NCBI GenBank assembly: GCA_021163445.1
Contig: JAGGWR010000126.1
Span: 1 to 32,925, forward strand
Source of the DNA: Candidatus Tharpella aukensis
Lineage (GTDB): Bacteria; Desulfobacterota; Anaeroferrophillalia; Anaeroferrophillales; Tharpellaceae
DNA length: 32,925 bases
Direction of reading: 5' to 3'
Part shown: in pieces, positions 18,395 to 24,716 of the stretch
How the letters are laid out: the number at the start of each line of letters is the position of its first letter
How positions within the stretch are numbered: the stretch's first letter is position 1
The notes under the pieces: generated by a model
Told to the model about the DNA's origin: nothing
The model's database searches: none
The model's input: only the letters and a program-made list of their open reading frames with translations
Translations under genes and position numbers: made by a program

Positions 18395-19162
18395 TTAATA
18401 ACGGTTTTCGGTAAGAATTTTTAACTCTGTAGTGGCGCGATCCGCAAAATTACCGACAGATTGTAGTTCCAGCACTTGTCTAAAAGCTATTATTGCCGCA
18501 GAATTGTTGTGTCGGGCTTTTTCGACTTCCCCAAGGTGGAGCCAGGCGCCGGGATGTTCAGGGGATAAATGGCAGGCTATTTCTGCTTCCTGGGCGGCCA
18601 AATCAAATTTTTTCAGGCTTAAATAGAGTAAACTGAGCTCGTAACGTGGAGGGAAATAGTCCGGTTCGAGCCTTGTTGCCTTAAGGTAGCATGTTTGTGC
18701 CTGTTCATTTTTATTTTGTAGCTGGTAGAGTTTGCCAAGGTTAAAATAGGCCTTTTCCGGAGTTGGATAGAGCTCGTTGTTACTGGCCTCTATGAACTCT
18801 GTTTCGGCCTCAGCTAAACGTTTTTGCTGCATATAGATACTACCCAAGGTGTTATGGGCTTCGCCATAGTCGGGGTCGAAGGTCAGGGATGCCTTGAGGT
18901 CTGTGATTGCATCTTCCGGTCTCTGTTCAATTAAAGCGACCAGTGCTTGAAGGTATAGAGTACGCTTGTCCTCAATTCCGGCTTCATTAATTTTTTGCAA
19001 ACCGGTTTTGACCAGAGCGTAGTCTCTGCCCGAGAACGCCGCCAGCAAATTATTATAGAATTTATTAGAGAGTTCGCGCTTTTCGGGCGGCGGCGCGTGA
19101 GAGCATCCCCATGTGCAGATAAGGCAAAAGAGAATAGTGTAAGTTATTCCGAATTTCACCAT
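18395..19162 (-). CDS. TPR lipoprotein, PilW/PilF-like
   Basis: A predicted outer-membrane-directed lipoprotein with several tetratricopeptide repeats. From the internal ATG at 19162 it starts MVKFGITYTILFCLICTWGCS, a short signal peptide ending in a lipobox-like TWGC. The track start at 19207 lies directly against a probable terminator, so I prefer 19162, though neither has a clear ribosome site. TPR units follow (for example GEAHNTLGSIYMQQKRLAEAE and KAYFNLGKLYQLQNKNEQA). The segment ELYPTPEKAYFNLG resembles PilW/PilF pilotins of type IV pili, but no other pilus gene is present, so the role is tentative. It is followed by lysS after 38 nt. Confidence 0.75.
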   Translation of the reverse strand: MVKFGITYTILFCLICTWGCSHAPPPEKRELSNKFYNNLLAAFSGRDYALVKTGLQKINEAGIEDKRTLYLQALVALIEQRPEDAITDLKASLTFDPDYGEAHNTLGSIYMQQKRLAEAETEFIEASNNELYPTPEKAYFNLGKLYQLQNKNEQAQTCYLKATRLEPDYFPPRYELSLLYLSLKKFDLAAQEAEIACHLSPEHPGAWLHLGEVEKARHNNSAAIIAFRQVLELQSVGNFADRATTELKILTENRY

Positions 19163-19209
19163 GTGACCGCAATGGGAACTTGCTGATTTTCTGATAATTG
19201 GTTGCATAT

Positions 19210-19260
19210 CAATAAAAAAATTAAGCCCTCGAACCTGCTTTGAAAGCTTATTTGAGGGCT
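19210..19260 (-). terminator. Probable terminator after the TPR membrane protein gene
   Basis: On the minus strand AGCCCTC and GAGGGCT pair around a 23-nt loop, followed by TAATTTTTTT. The loop is long for an intrinsic terminator. Confidence 0.5.
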
Positions 19261-19280
19261 GTAGTTTAAAGAGGTGAGAG

Positions 19281-19302
19281 AGTGCTTTTTCGGTCGCGCA
19301 CT
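19281..19302. repeat. Remnant of the R2 repeat
   Basis: AGTGCTTTTTCGGTCGCGCACT keeps only the ends of the 143-bp R2 element (AGTGC and TTTTCGGTCGTGCACT in the full copies). It looks like an R2 copy with its interior deleted. It lies just after the stop of the TPR membrane protein gene. Confidence 0.55.
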
Positions 19303-19304
19303 AT

Positions 19305-19988
19305 TTAAGAGTTTGCAGCGTTCTTTAAACTAAGCAGGCGCTCTTGAGCCCAAGGTTTGAAAAAAGAGTTTTGCAGTAGTTGAATCATGTTTTCGTAGGT
19401 CGCAACAGCTTTTTCCGGTTGTCTGTTTTTCTCGTAACTGAGGCCCAAAAGAAGGTAGAGATCTTCGTTGATAAAGCTTTGTTCGGTCTGCATCCGTTCA
19501 AGTATTGAGATAGCCTCGGTATACTCTTTTTGCTGAAAATGAATAACTGCCAAGCCCAGGCGTTCAAGATCTCTAAGGTGACGGTCTGCAACTTTACTGT
19601 TGTTTTGGTAAATTTCCGTTGCGCCGCTGAGGTCGCCGGCCCGATACTTCCGGTTGGCACTCAAATAGCCGGCAACGGGTTGGGCAACTGTGTTTTTGTA
19701 TGATGAGAGAATGGTCTCCAGTTGCTGGCTGTTGCCAATTTCTGTTTCGGTTGGCTGATTGGCCAAAGTGATCAAAACTTGATTTAATAATTGCTGGGCC
19801 GATTGGTTGCGGTCGCTGGTATACCAGTATGCTCCCGTAGCTGTGGCGGCGACAGCTACTAGGATTACTGCAGCAATTGAAATAAGTTTCAGATGTTTTT
19901 TAATATAGTCAAGAGCCGTGTAGGTGGTTTTGATAAAGGCATCTGGTTCACGCAGTTCACGGCGTACGGATATTTTTCCCTTAGACAT
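19305..19988 (-). CDS. Membrane-anchored TPR protein (YfgM-like)
   Basis: A 227-residue inner-membrane protein. A basic cytosolic N-terminus (about 33 residues) leads into a single transmembrane helix LISIAAVILVAVAATATGAYW, then a helical periplasmic domain with TPR-like repeats (EIYQNNSKVADRHLRDLERLGLAVIHFQQKEYTEAI and following). The layout matches YfgM/TPR_21 proteins, which associate with SecYEG and periplasmic chaperones; that function is only inferred here. It is the first gene of the long minus-strand envelope block. An inverted repeat upstream (20116-20142) may mark its control region. Confidence 0.75.
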   Translation of the reverse strand: MSKGKISVRRELREPDAFIKTTYTALDYIKKHLKLISIAAVILVAVAATATGAYWYTSDRNQSAQQLLNQVLITLANQPTETEIGNSQQLETILSSYKNTVAQPVAGYLSANRKYRAGDLSGATEIYQNNSKVADRHLRDLERLGLAVIHFQQKEYTEAISILERMQTEQSFINEDLYLLLGLSYEKNRQPEKAVATYENMIQLLQNSFFKPWAQERLLSLKNAANS

Positions 19989-20115
19989 TTTAATTTCTTC
20001 CTTAAAAATTCAGGTGAGACGGTTCTGTTTTTGCGCATTGAATAGTAACCTTTCAGTACTTTTCAATTATGAAAAAACTTTAATAAAGTCCTGAAAAAGC
20101 TGATTTTTTCCAAAG

Positions 20116-20142
20116 TTGTGCTCCTTTAACACAAGAGCACAA
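20116..20142. promoter_or_regulatory. Operator-like inverted repeat in the 353-bp gap
   Basis: TTGTGCTC, an 11-nt spacer, and GAGCACAA form a perfect 8-bp inverted repeat about 130 nt upstream of the TPR membrane protein start. It has no T run, so it is not a terminator. Apart from this and the terminator at 20208-20249, I see nothing in the gap 19989-20341. Confidence 0.4.
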
Positions 20143-20207
20143 ATGAATCAATAAAAATCGCTTCGATTAGAGGTTATTTGTTGTTGTTGCTGAAGCTGTA
20201 AATCATT

Positions 20208-20249
20208 AAAAAAAGCCCAACATTTACAAAGGTTAAATGTTGGGCTTTT
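20208..20249 (-). terminator. Terminator of the H1-like tail protein gene
   Basis: AAAAGCCCAACATTTA, loop CAAAGG, TTAAATGTTGGGCTTTT is a long, nearly perfect hairpin. On the minus strand it ends in seven T, downstream of the gene at 20342-20887. Confidence 0.88.
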
Positions 20250-20341
20250 GGAGTTCTGGAGGCTCTTTTTGCCGACCATAAAAAATAGTCAGCTAATGGG
20301 TGTAACAATAGCTGAATTCGGCCTGATTGATAATCTTTTTT

Positions 20342-20887
20342 CTACTTGTCAGCGTCACTTTTGGCCGGGGCTGGTTTTTTAGGGGCGACTTTTTTAGTTG
20401 TTGCCCTCCGGCGTGGAGTTTTGGGTTTGGGTTTTTCCTCAGTTTTTGCCGGGGCGGCGACAGTTGCTGCAACCTTTTTAACTTCTTTTTTAACTTCAGG
20501 AGCTTTCTTGGGTTCAGGGGTTTTAACCTTAACTTCAGGAGTAGTTGCAGCCGGAGCTTTTTCAGAAGCCGGGATTTCGGACTTTTCTTGACTGTCGCTA
20601 CTGATATCTTCCGGTGGGTTCTCGGCTTTTATCTCGTTAATCTCATCAATGATCATCTCCTGTTCCTGATCAAGATCAGCGATCGTAAGCAGGAGTTGGG
20701 AGATTTCATCTTTTTCCCAGATATCCTCATCTTGTTGCAAGGCCTTAAAAATATAAACTCTTTCTCCGAGGTGGCGAAGCTGTTGCTTACGTCGATTGCT
20801 GATCGCCATAAGTTTTGTTTTACGGCTTCCTAAACGGCACAGTTTTCCAACTTGATAGTTGATGTTTTTGAGCACTGAATTGGCCAT
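20342..20887 (-). CDS. Helical protein with histone H1-like Lys/Ala/Pro tail
   Basis: A 181-residue protein that I cannot name. The track begins at 21100, but the extra N-terminal part lies over the kdsB start and is spurious. The real ATG (MANSVLKNINYQVGKLCRLG) has AGGAGGAAGG directly upstream. Residues 1-90 are basic, then acidic, and predicted helical, with DLDQEQEMIIDEINEIKAE likely a coiled coil. Residues 95-181 are low-complexity Lys/Ala/Pro/Glu, ending in the basic PRRRATTKKVAPKKPAPAK, similar in composition to AlgP/HupR or histone H1 tails. DNA binding is plausible but unproven. It is transcribed alone, divergently from kdsB, with its own terminator. Confidence 0.8.
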   Translation of the reverse strand: MANSVLKNINYQVGKLCRLGSRKTKLMAISNRRKQQLRHLGERVYIFKALQQDEDIWEKDEISQLLLTIADLDQEQEMIIDEINEIKAENPPEDISSDSQEKSEIPASEKAPAATTPEVKVKTPEPKKAPEVKKEVKKVAATVAAPAKTEEKPKPKTPRRRATTKKVAPKKPAPAKSDADK

Positions 20888-21038
20888 GTCCTTCCTCCTG
20901 AGTAATAATTTGCGAGTATAGGTAGTGAAAACACAAATGCTTGTCAAGTTTTTTTTTATTTTCGGGTTGTTTTTTATTTTTTTCTGTGTAGAGTAGATTA
21001 GTAGCAAAATAATTTTTGAGAACGAGGTTGTTAAAATA

Positions 21039-21818
21039 GTGAGTAGTGAATCATGGATAGTTATCCCGGCCCGGTACCAGGCCCGACGTTTTCCCGGCAA
21101 ACCTTTGGCCAGATTACATGGCCGTCCGATGGTTGCCTGGGTTTTAGAGGCCTGTCGTGCGTCTGCTTATGCTCAAGAAGTGGTGGTGGCCACCGATGAT
21201 CAGCGGATTGCCGAGGTTGTGCAGGACTTAGGCGGCAGGGTTGAGATGACTGCCGCCCACCATAAGAGCGGAACCGAGAGGCTGGCCGAAATAGCTTTAC
21301 GTAATCCTGAGGTGAAATGGTTTGTCAATGTTCAGGGCGATGAACCGGGAATTGATCCACAATTAATCGACCGGGTCATTAATTTATTGGTGGAGAGGGA
21401 TAATCCTGATCTTATAGTTTCAGCCGCTGCTTCTTTGCGAAATTATGACGACTACTTGTCACCTCATGTTGTAAAAGTAGTTGTTGGTCTTACGGGAAAA
21501 GCTCTCTATTTTTCACGTTCTCCGATTCCTTGTTATCAGGATTTGGAAGCTGGAGTCCGAGCTTTGCAAGAGGGGCATTTCGGATTCTTGCAGCATCTTG
21601 GTATTTATGGTTACAGTGGTAGTTTTTTGCGTAATCTCAACTGTCAAAAGCCTGGAGTTTTAGCCGCAGTCGAAACTCTGGAGCAGTTAAACTGGCTTGA
21701 GAATGGTTATCCGATTGAGATTTTGCAATGTGACTCGCCCTGGTCTGGAATTGATACGCCGGAAGAGTTGGAGCGTTTTGCCTCTAAATGGACTGGGCCG
21801 AAGTGTGGTAAAAGGTGA
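21039..21818 (+). CDS. kdsB: 3-deoxy-manno-octulosonate cytidylyltransferase (CMP-Kdo synthetase)
   Basis: A cytosolic enzyme activating Kdo with CTP for attachment to lipid A. It has 259 residues. The family signature IPARYQARRFPGKPLA is at residues 9-24, followed by VVVATDDQRI, FVNVQGDEPGIDPQLID and, near the end, SGIDTPEELE. The start is GTG at 21039, with GAGG about 11 nt upstream. The stop overlaps the HNH gene start as TGATG. Confidence 0.95.
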   Translation: MSSESWIVIPARYQARRFPGKPLARLHGRPMVAWVLEACRASAYAQEVVVATDDQRIAEVVQDLGGRVEMTAAHHKSGTERLAEIALRNPEVKWFVNVQGDEPGIDPQLIDRVINLLVERDNPDLIVSAAASLRNYDDYLSPHVVKVVVGLTGKALYFSRSPIPCYQDLEAGVRALQEGHFGFLQHLGIYGYSGSFLRNLNCQKPGVLAAVETLEQLNWLENGYPIEILQCDSPWSGIDTPEELERFASKWTGPKCGKR

Positions 21819-22102
21819 TGAGTGACTGGATTGAGATTGAAAAGGATGACCGACATATCAAACGGGAGCGTGAAAAAGCGCGTCAACTGCGGAGCAGTCA
21901 GTATTGGCAGCGACTATTGCAAAAAGGTGTTTGTCACTATTGTGGAAGACGGTTTTCAGTTCAAGAGTTGACCATGGATCATATTGTTCCTGTTTCCCGA
22001 GGGGGGCGCAGTGTTAAAGGTAATGTGGTTGTCTGTTGTAAAGAGTGTAATAACCGGAAGATGTACAAGACCCCGGTTGAGATGATTTTGGAGGAGTTGT
22101 AA
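21818..22102 (+). CDS. HNH endonuclease family protein
   Basis: A small cytosolic protein of 94 residues starting MSDWIEIEKDD; the track adds one codon from a GTG. A basic helix (KREREKARQLRSSQYW) precedes a complete HNH module. The first zinc knuckle is CHYCGRRF, the catalytic part MDHIVPVSRGGRSVKGN, and the second knuckle CKECNNRK. All usual metal-binding and catalytic residues are present, so nuclease activity is likely. The target is unknown. It is translationally coupled to both neighbours (TGATG and TAATG overlaps), which argues against a mobile homing gene. Confidence 0.88.
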   Translation: MSDWIEIEKDDRHIKREREKARQLRSSQYWQRLLQKGVCHYCGRRFSVQELTMDHIVPVSRGGRSVKGNVVVCCKECNNRKMYKTPVEMILEEL

Positions 22103-22524
22103 TGGGAGAGGTGAGTAAAGAAGTCGAGATTGAGGTGGCGGTAGCCACGGAACCTTTTTTGGTGGCCGAGCTCTATGCTCAATTTATTGCAAAGGAGAGC
22201 GATGCTACCGGCACCATAGTTATGCACCATGGGCGGGTTAAATATCCGGGTAAGGAGCTCCCTGATTTTCGTGTGGTCAGCCTTGATGCTCTGGTTAGTG
22301 ATGTTTGTGAGGGATTACGCACGATTGGGGTTGATGCGGCCTGGAATTTTTCTCTGCACCGCATTTTTATTCTGCATCGCCTGGGAACTGTTGAACGAGA
22401 GGGTGACATTTTGTTGGTTATTTGTTCCGCCGCAACCCGCAGCGATGCCTTTGCGGCTTGTGCCTGGATTGTTGACGAGGTGAAAAAAGAGCAACTTATA
22501 GCCTTGCGCGAACTACCCTTTTAA
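22102..22524 (+). CDS. MoaE-like protein with altered active site
   Basis: A 140-residue homologue of the large subunit of molybdopterin synthase. The central HRIFILHRLGTVEREGDILLVI aligns well with the MoaE HRIG...GE block, and GTIVMHHGRVK aligns with the GxVR segment. In E. coli MoaE the catalytic lysines are K119 and K126 in LKTRAPFWK. Here the equivalent is VKKEQLIAL, so the first Lys is kept but the second is Leu and the Trp is Ala. The SAHR motif reads AATR. Classical MPT synthase activity is therefore doubtful, and no MoaD gene is nearby. GGAGG precedes its ATG. Confidence 0.7.
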   Translation: MGEVSKEVEIEVAVATEPFLVAELYAQFIAKESDATGTIVMHHGRVKYPGKELPDFRVVSLDALVSDVCEGLRTIGVDAAWNFSLHRIFILHRLGTVEREGDILLVICSAATRSDAFAACAWIVDEVKKEQLIALRELPF

Positions 22525-22530
22525 CTAGTT

Positions 22531-22673
22531 AGTGCCTGACCGAAAACCTGGCAATTTTCTTGAGTGCAAGGCAGGCGAGGATTTTAACCACAGGCATACA
22601 TTAGGTATTCCGAGGATTAAAATTTGAGCCTAACGTAGCAATCGAGGAAATTGGCGGTTTTCGGTCGTGCACT
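22531..22673. repeat. 143-bp palindromic repeat R2, copy 2
   Basis: This lies between the convergent moaE-like gene and the CQLG protein gene, 6 nt after the moaE-like stop and immediately before the CQLG stop. Ends are AGTGCCTGACCGAAAACC and GGTTTTCGGTCGTGCACT. The two halves pair along most of their length, leaving a loop around ACAGGCATACATTAGG. It is the inverted partner of 14748-14890. Its hairpin could help end transcription of both convergent genes. Confidence 0.92.
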
Positions 22674-22675
22674 AG

Positions 22676-23107
22676 TTAGAAAGCGCCCAACTGGCAGGGT
22701 GAAATCTTGATCTTGAGGGTTTCACAGGCGGTCGTGATCTCGGTTTTTTTGAGCTTGAAACGGTCGGCTATCCGCCAGGCTTCAAGGCATGGTAGACTTT
22801 GATCTTTAAGGGCGCTTGTCAAAGCCTCCTGGAGTTCCTGGCTGGGGGGGTATTTGGCTTCCGTAATATTTTTTTCACGGCTTTGACCAAAAAGTCCAAG
22901 CTGGCATCCACTCAGGCGGATTTCCAGAAGGTCGGCAGCGCGGCCAACCTCAGCCGGAGAACAACTTGTTTCCAGGGCCAATTGATGAGCCTTGGTGCAG
23001 CTTAAACGTCTGTTTTCCGCAACTTTAAGCACTTTCTGTTTTAGCTCTTCAGGGATCGTTGGGTCGCTGTGTTTGGCGGCATAATTGCCGGTGTCTAAGT
23101 GAGTCAT
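22676..23107 (-). CDS. Protein with two tandem CQLGxF modules, function unknown
   Basis: A 143-residue cytosolic protein built from two copies of a module of about 55 residues (about 20-74 and 89-143). Aligned by eye, both contain EL, then LxC, AxxxA, E, A, LxI and end in SxCQLGxF: IRLSGCQLGLF in the first and IKISPCQLGAF in the second. Each module thus keeps two Cys residues, with a helix-turn-helix-like stretch between them. I cannot name the family. It is the third gene after the 3D-domain lipoprotein and the proposed selenoprotein, starting 13 nt after the latter's TAA. AAGGGAAA precedes the ATG. Metal or ligand binding by the Cys residues is conjecture. Confidence 0.8.
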   Translation of the reverse strand: MTHLDTGNYAAKHSDPTIPEELKQKVLKVAENRRLSCTKAHQLALETSCSPAEVGRAADLLEIRLSGCQLGLFGQSREKNITEAKYPPSQELQEALTSALKDQSLPCLEAWRIADRFKLKKTEITTACETLKIKISPCQLGAF

Positions 23108-23120
23108 CAGTTAGTTTCCC

Positions 23121-23309
23121 TTAGTTTTTCTTAGTTTTCGGTGAGTTTGTTTTTTTGCTGCTGTTTGGGTTCAGTTTATCTGTTTTTTTGGGGCCGGCCA
23201 CCTGGCAGGCGGGTTTCATTCAAGTCGAGATGCCCATTCTGGGTAAAATGTGAGCCTGGAGAAGATACCAGGCAGCGACGATGCCTAACATTAACAGTAT
23301 TTCTTTCAT
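23121..23309 (-). CDS. Small single-pass membrane protein, candidate selenoprotein (in-frame UGA)
   Basis: Missing from the ORF track. A perfect AGGAGGT 9 nt upstream drives an ATG giving MKEILLMLGIVAAWYLLQAH, a transmembrane helix, then ILPRMGIST. Codon 30 is TGA (23220-23222). Reading it as selenocysteine continues in frame as MKPACQVAGPKK and a Lys/Asn-rich hydrophilic tail, to a TAA at 23121-23123; total 62 residues. The motif is T-U-M-K-P-A-C, a U with a Cys five residues later. A SECIS-like hairpin follows the TGA at the right distance. The gene begins 13 nt after the 3D-domain gene and ends 13 nt before the CQLG gene, the same spacing on both sides only if the TGA is read through. Without readthrough it would be a 29-residue membrane peptide (23220-23309), which remains the alternative. 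Confidence 0.65.
23193..23210 (-). promoter_or_regulatory. SECIS-like hairpin after the in-frame UGA
   Basis: On the minus strand GCCTGCCAGGTGGCCGGC folds with three pairs, one U-C mismatch, three more pairs and an AGGU loop. The loop begins 16 nt after the TGA, inside the range quoted for bacterial SECIS elements. The E. coli fdhF upper stem has the same plan: an unpaired U in the 5' arm, a short stem above it and GGU in the loop. Confidence 0.6.
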
Positions 23310-23322
23310 GATTTTTTACCTC

Positions 23323-23853
23323 CTAATCTACTCTATAAATATCAATTTTTTTTCTGCCCCATTCCAAGGCTCGGTTATGAGAGTCGAAAAAAAGATCGAG
23401 CCTTTTTTTTCCTTTGATAGCTGAACCTCGATCTTCAACTACGCCATAACCATAACCGGGGATGTAGAAACGGGTGCCAAAAGGGTGGTAGCGGGTATCT
23501 GCCGCTAGGGTTCCGTCTTGGGCGGCCCAGAGCCAGGGGAACAAGATGCACCAGGGGCGGCTTAAAAGTCCGGGTCTGGGTTCTTTGGGAACCGAGCCGT
23601 TGGCGGTTAATCCGCTGTATTTTTGGCCACGGCTTTTTCCACTTGTAATATAACGGTTCCAAAAGTCAAGTTTGAGAAATTTCCAACTCCCTCGCTCCCA
23701 GCCGCAACATTGGCCGCAACCGCAATAAGCCGTAGTCTCCATCTTGATTGCCTGGCCGTGGCTGCTGCAACTGCAAAGAGTCAGCAGGATCAGGATGACG
23801 ATGAGCCATTGAAAGTTTTTGTTTATGGTGATAGAGTTGGTTTTGCTACACAT
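23323..23853 (-). CDS. 3D-domain lipoprotein
   Basis: A 176-residue exported protein. The N-terminal hydrophobic segment WLIVILILLTLCSC ends in a lipobox-like LCSC. The rest is a 3D (Asp-Asp-Asp) double-psi beta-barrel as in MltA and RlpA-related cell-wall enzymes: the block begins TAYCGCGQCCGW, and the catalytic-type Asp residues lie in LAADTRYHPFGT, VEDRG and LDLFFDSH. A Cys cluster (CGCGQCC) is notable. A peptidoglycan-degrading or -binding role is likely. It is the first gene of the unit leading into the proposed selenoprotein. Its start is only 32 bp from the divergent pyrF start and has no clear ribosome site. Confidence 0.85.
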   Translation of the reverse strand: MCSKTNSITINKNFQWLIVILILLTLCSCSSHGQAIKMETTAYCGCGQCCGWERGSWKFLKLDFWNRYITSGKSRGQKYSGLTANGSVPKEPRPGLLSRPWCILFPWLWAAQDGTLAADTRYHPFGTRFYIPGYGYGVVEDRGSAIKGKKRLDLFFDSHNRALEWGRKKIDIYRVD

Positions 23854-23885
23854 TATTTAAATTGATGCTTTAAGGAGATTGTTAA

Positions 23886-24698
23886 ATGAATTTTATAAAA
23901 AAGTTGGAACATATCCAGAAAAAAAACAGCTCATTGCTCTGTGTTGGCCTGGATCCATCGTTGGCGCGTCTGCCGGAGTCATGTCGGGCGCAGTCGCAAC
24001 CTTTTCTGGCTTTTAATCGAGCCTTGATTGATGCGACGGCTGATCTTGTCTGTGCTTATAAACCTCAAATTGCCCACTATGCCGCAGTTGGGGCCGAGAT
24101 GGAACTTTTGTCAACAATCAACTACATTCATGAGAAATATCCTGATATCCCGGTGATTTTAGATGCCAAGCGGGGCGATATCGGGAGTACGGCGGAAAAA
24201 TATGCCATTGAATCCTTTGTACGATATCAGGCCGACGCGGTTACTGTCAATCCTTATCTTGGTGGTGATTCACTAGAACCTTTTCTCAAATACCGGGAAA
24301 AGGGGGTGGTTATCCTCTGTCGCACCTCAAATCCTGGGGGCAGTGATCTACAGGGGCTTGAGGTTGACGGTGAGCCGCTCTATCTCAAGCTGGCTGAATT
24401 GGCGGCTGTTTCCTGGAATGAAAATCACAATATTTTGCTGGTGGTTGGCGCGACCTGTCCGGCTGAGCTTGCCCGAGTTCGCGAGAAAGTTGGCGATATT
24501 CCTTTGCTGGTGCCCGGAATTGGGGCGCAAGGGGGCGATTTGGCGGCGGTAATGCAGGCTGGATTAGATCGGCATGGGGCCGGATTGGTGATTAATTCAT
24601 CCCGAGGTATCATCTACGCCGACTCGGGTGAAGGTTTTGCCGAGGCGGCCCGGCAGGCGGCCTTAGAGTTGCGAGACGCGATCAATAGCCATCGTTAA
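23886..24698 (+). CDS. pyrF: Orotidine 5'-phosphate decarboxylase
   Basis: The last enzyme of UMP synthesis, cytosolic, 270 residues, in the longer type 2 subfamily. CVGLDPSLARLP and the catalytic Lys/Asp motif ILDAKRGDIGSTAEKYA are intact. LLVPGIGAQGGD and INSSRGIIYA provide the phosphate-binding loops. AAGGAG lies 8 nt before the ATG. Confidence 0.95.
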   Translation: MNFIKKLEHIQKKNSSLLCVGLDPSLARLPESCRAQSQPFLAFNRALIDATADLVCAYKPQIAHYAAVGAEMELLSTINYIHEKYPDIPVILDAKRGDIGSTAEKYAIESFVRYQADAVTVNPYLGGDSLEPFLKYREKGVVILCRTSNPGGSDLQGLEVDGEPLYLKLAELAAVSWNENHNILLVVGATCPAELARVREKVGDIPLLVPGIGAQGGDLAAVMQAGLDRHGAGLVINSSRGIIYADSGEGFAEAARQAALELRDAINSHR

Positions 24699-24716
24699 AT
24701 AACAGTTACAAAATTT

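Noticed and set aside
20888-21038. TTGACA...TATACT as promoter of the H1-like tail gene
   Set aside because: The spacer is about 21 nt, and the correctly spaced hexamer TACCTA is poor; not reported as a feature.
20888-21100. Track extension of the minus-strand ORF 20342-21100
   Set aside because: It overlaps the kdsB start on the other strand and has no ribosome site; a strong Shine-Dalgarno supports the ATG at 20887.
21818-22102. HNH gene as part of a homing intron or mobile element
   Set aside because: It is coupled to both neighbours by stop/start overlaps, and no intron or terminal repeat structure surrounds it.
23220-23222. TGA in the small membrane protein as a sequencing error or an ordinary stop
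   Set aside because: I cannot exclude either. The framing on both sides and the hairpin make recoding the better explanation, but the confidence is kept moderate.
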